In this document: positions 62,354 through 64,000 of the stretch, piece after piece
Numbering within the stretch: position 1 is the stretch's first letter
Layout: the number at the start of each line of letters is the position of its first letter
Assembly (NCBI RefSeq): GCF_018130385.1
Contig: NZ_JAFCLU010000027.1
Location: 26,617 to 90,616, forward strand
Origin: Bradyrhizobium sp. AUGA SZCCT0283
GTDB lineage: Bacteria; Pseudomonadota; Alphaproteobacteria; Rhizobiales; Xanthobacteraceae
Length of the DNA stretch: 64,000 bases
Direction: 5' to 3'
Notes under the pieces: generated by a model
The model's input: the letters and a program-made list of their open reading frames with translations, nothing else
The model's database searches: none
Told to the model about the DNA's origin: nothing
Program-made: the position numbers and the translations under genes

Positions 62354-63625
62354 ATGGAAAATGTCCCGCGCCCGCTGCCGTTCTCGGCATTCGAATGGTT
62401 GGTGTCAGGGCGGTACTTGCGGGCGCGTCGCAGGGAAGGCTTCATCTCGGTCATTGCCGGTTTCTCGTTCCTCGGCATCATGCTCGGCGTTGCGACGCTG
62501 ATTATCGTGATGGCCGTCATGAACGGCTTTCGCAAGGAATTGATCGACAAGATCGTCGGCATGAACGGCCATCTTGTGGTGCAACCAATCGAGTCACCGC
62601 TGACGGATTGGCAAGACGTCGCCGAGCGCATCAGTCAGGTTCCAGGCATACGGCTTGCCGTTCCCGTGGTGGACGGGCCGGCGCTGGCATCGTCGGCGCA
62701 AAATGCCTCCGGCGTACTCGTTCGCGGCATTCGCGCCGATGATCTCAACAAGCTTGCCGCGATCGCCAGCAGCATCCAGCAGGGCTCGCTGGATGCATTT
62801 GAGCAGGGACAAGGGGTCGCCATCGGACGCAGGCTTGCCGAACAATTGTCGCTGCGCGCCGGCGACAACATCACGCTGGTCGCGCCTGACGGAGCCATGA
62901 CGTCGAAGGGCACGACGGCCCGTATCAAGCCCTACAAGGTCGCGGCGGTGTTCAGCCTCGACATGTCGGAATATGATTCCGTGATGGTCTTTCTGCCGCT
63001 CGCCGAGGCGCAGGCTTATTTCAATCGAGCCGATGACGTGAGCGCGATCGAAATTTTCATCGAAGCCAGCCCCGACAGGGTCGACCAATTTCGAAGGCCG
63101 GTGGCGGACGCCGCCGGGCGGCCGGTGTTCCTGGTCGACTGGCGCCGGCGCACCTCGGCCTTTTTCGCCGCGCTTCAGGTCGAGCGCAATGTCATGTTTC
63201 TGATCCTGACCTTGATCGTGCTGGTCGCCGCGCTGAACATCGTGTCGGGCCTGATCATGCTTGTGAAGGACAAGGGCAGCGATATCGCCATTCTGCGCAC
63301 CGTGGGCGCTTCGCGAGGATCGATCATGCGGGTGTTCCTGATCGCGGGTGCTGCGATCGGCGTGCTCGGTACGCTGGCCGGGCTTCTCGTCGGCATGCTG
63401 GTTTGTGTGAATATTGAATCGATCCGGCAATTTCTTTCCTGGCTCACCAACACCGAACTGTTTCCACCAAAACTCTACTTCCTGTCGAAGCTGCCGGCGG
63501 AGATCGATTTCCTCGAGACCGCCGCCGTTGTGGTCATGGCGTTGACGCTGTCATTCCTCGCGACGCTCTATCCATCGTGGCGCGCGGCGCGGCTCGATCC
63601 GGTCGAGGCATTTCGATATGGGTAG
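62354..63625 (+). CDS. LolC/LolE-type lipoprotein-releasing permease
   Basis: A 423-residue inner-membrane protein from ATG 62354. FEWLVSGRYLRARRREGFIS and GFSFLGIMLGVATLIIVMAV form the N-terminal helix, a periplasmic domain of about 200 residues follows, and three helices close the protein (LILTLIVLVAALNIVSGLIM, DIAILRTVGASRGSIMRVFL, FLATLYPSWRAARLDPVEA). This is the FtsX/MacB fold of LolC/E, which lifts lipoproteins from the inner membrane. The lolD ATPase gene that normally follows is absent; repeats follow instead. Confidence 0.9.
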   Translation: MENVPRPLPFSAFEWLVSGRYLRARRREGFISVIAGFSFLGIMLGVATLIIVMAVMNGFRKELIDKIVGMNGHLVVQPIESPLTDWQDVAERISQVPGIRLAVPVVDGPALASSAQNASGVLVRGIRADDLNKLAAIASSIQQGSLDAFEQGQGVAIGRRLAEQLSLRAGDNITLVAPDGAMTSKGTTARIKPYKVAAVFSLDMSEYDSVMVFLPLAEAQAYFNRADDVSAIEIFIEASPDRVDQFRRPVADAAGRPVFLVDWRRRTSAFFAALQVERNVMFLILTLIVLVAALNIVSGLIMLVKDKGSDIAILRTVGASRGSIMRVFLIAGAAIGVLGTLAGLLVGMLVCVNIESIRQFLSWLTNTELFPPKLYFLSKLPAEIDFLETAAVVVMALTLSFLATLYPSWRAARLDPVEAFRYG

Positions 63626-63662
63626 TTGGACACGCGCGGACTGCGCATGGCATGCTCGATAT

Positions 63663-63757
63663 CGTAGGGTGGGCAAAGGCGCGTCAGCGCCGTGCCCACC
63701 ATCTATCATCGAGTGAGCTTCTCGAGGGTGGGCAGGCTCCGCTTTGCCCACCCTACG
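63663..63757. repeat. Palindromic intergenic repeat, family A
   Basis: Exact 16-bp arms CGTAGGGTGGGCAAAG (63663-63678) and CTTTGCCCACCCTACG (63742-63757), with inner segment GCCGTGCCCACCAT. Same family as 3143-3225 and 47479-47562. It lies 37 bases after the LolC-like stop. Confidence 0.9.
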
Positions 63758-64000
63758 GACTGCGAACTGATTTGCTTGGCGCGCAAGCGCAACTTCATGC
63801 AGCGGCCTGCGACCAATTGGCACGACGGGCAAATCACCAAAAACCTGTCCAGCCCCTTTTGCAAAAATATTCGGCTTAACTTCGAGAGCAAATCATCGGC
63901 ATAACTCCGCCCGTCTCGCGGCAGATGAGGGGCGTTGGCCATCGTCACGAACGTGCGGTGAGATGCGATGGACGCGAGAGCTGCGACTGACGTGTGTGGC
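63758..64000. other. Non-coding end of window with probable dispersed repeat
   Basis: About 240 bases without a convincing gene. A short reverse frame at 63706-63948 runs through the family A repeat and lacks family-like sequence. The piece with GACCAATTGGCACGACGGGC and AAAAACCTGTCCAGCCCC resembles a dispersed non-coding Bradyrhizobium sequence I have seen before; that is recollection, not a search result. The end of the window may be the start of a longer element. Confidence 0.4.

Noticed and set aside
63706..63948. 80-codon reverse frame at the right end
   Set aside because: Half of it is the family A repeat and no family is evident; treated as repeat DNA.

Overview
The window is a high-GC chromosomal segment from an alphaproteobacterium. 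Gene families and order point to Bradyrhizobium or a close Nitrobacteraceae relative: a class I lysyl-tRNA synthetase, the coxB-coxA-ctaB-coxF-ctaG-coxC cytochrome oxidase cluster, alphaproteobacterial-type glutamate-cysteine ligase, a Sel1/PodJ-like protein, IalB and SURF1, plus many palindromic intergenic repeats. The genus call is inference. I saw no rRNA, tRNA, CRISPR array, intact IS element or prophage; it reads as core chromosome with a few decayed loci.

Layout. 1-5.7 kb: the 5' end of a flavin dehydrogenase, a small ClpP-like periplasmic protein, a SCO copper chaperone, a solute-binding protein, lysK and an alpha-carbonic anhydrase. 6-12.3 kb: a class II aldolase-like protein, a frameshifted mug glycosylase beside an S24-type repressor that lacks its catalytic serine, DUF952, pyrD, a MATE pump, an RNase Z-like hydrolase and DUF6460. 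12.4-21.1 kb: a ligase-associated DNA-damage module arranged as two divergent pairs (ATP-dependent ligase plus MBL exonuclease leftward; DEXH helicase plus PdeM endonuclease rightward), with a TPR-methyltransferase and an ABC solute-binding protein between them. 21-31 kb: LysR/DMT exporter, a frameshifted MBL gene, an Nramp-like transporter, a sterol-desaturase-type oxygenase, two small secreted proteins, an OmpR-type two-component system, and a TauE exporter with its TIGR02186 partner. 31-36 kb: a second ClpP-like protein and a 1117-residue Sel1/PodJ-like protein.

36-42.3 kb is a fatty-acid degradation cluster (acyl-CoA dehydrogenase, thiolase, two-domain FadB-type enzyme) next to a PadR repressor and an NTF2-like protein. 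42.4-50.5 kb: PilZ protein, divergent GST and MarR genes flanking paired palindromic operators, gshA, a PAN-domain protein, a DUF925 nucleotidyltransferase, a signal peptidase I, TldD and IalB. 51-57.7 kb is the aa3 oxidase operon, including a 54-residue CoxF-like gene and assembly factors CtaB, CtaG and SURF1, with an array of about 11-bp repeats upstream of subunit II. 57.8-60.7 kb: an NTF2-like protein, a NarL-type two-component pair and a Gly/His-rich secreted protein. 60.8-62.2 kb is a scar in which pieces of a LysR regulator, a xanthine dehydrogenase-family gene and an aldo/keto reductase have been joined. The window closes with an unaccompanied LolC/E-type permease and repeats.

The clearest points for follow-up are the split DNA-repair module, the three-gene deletion scar, two single-site frameshifts, the serine-less S24 repressor, and the operator-like arrays before coxB, the GST/marR pair and the OmpR-type regulator. 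I did not find a system I could defend as wholly new.
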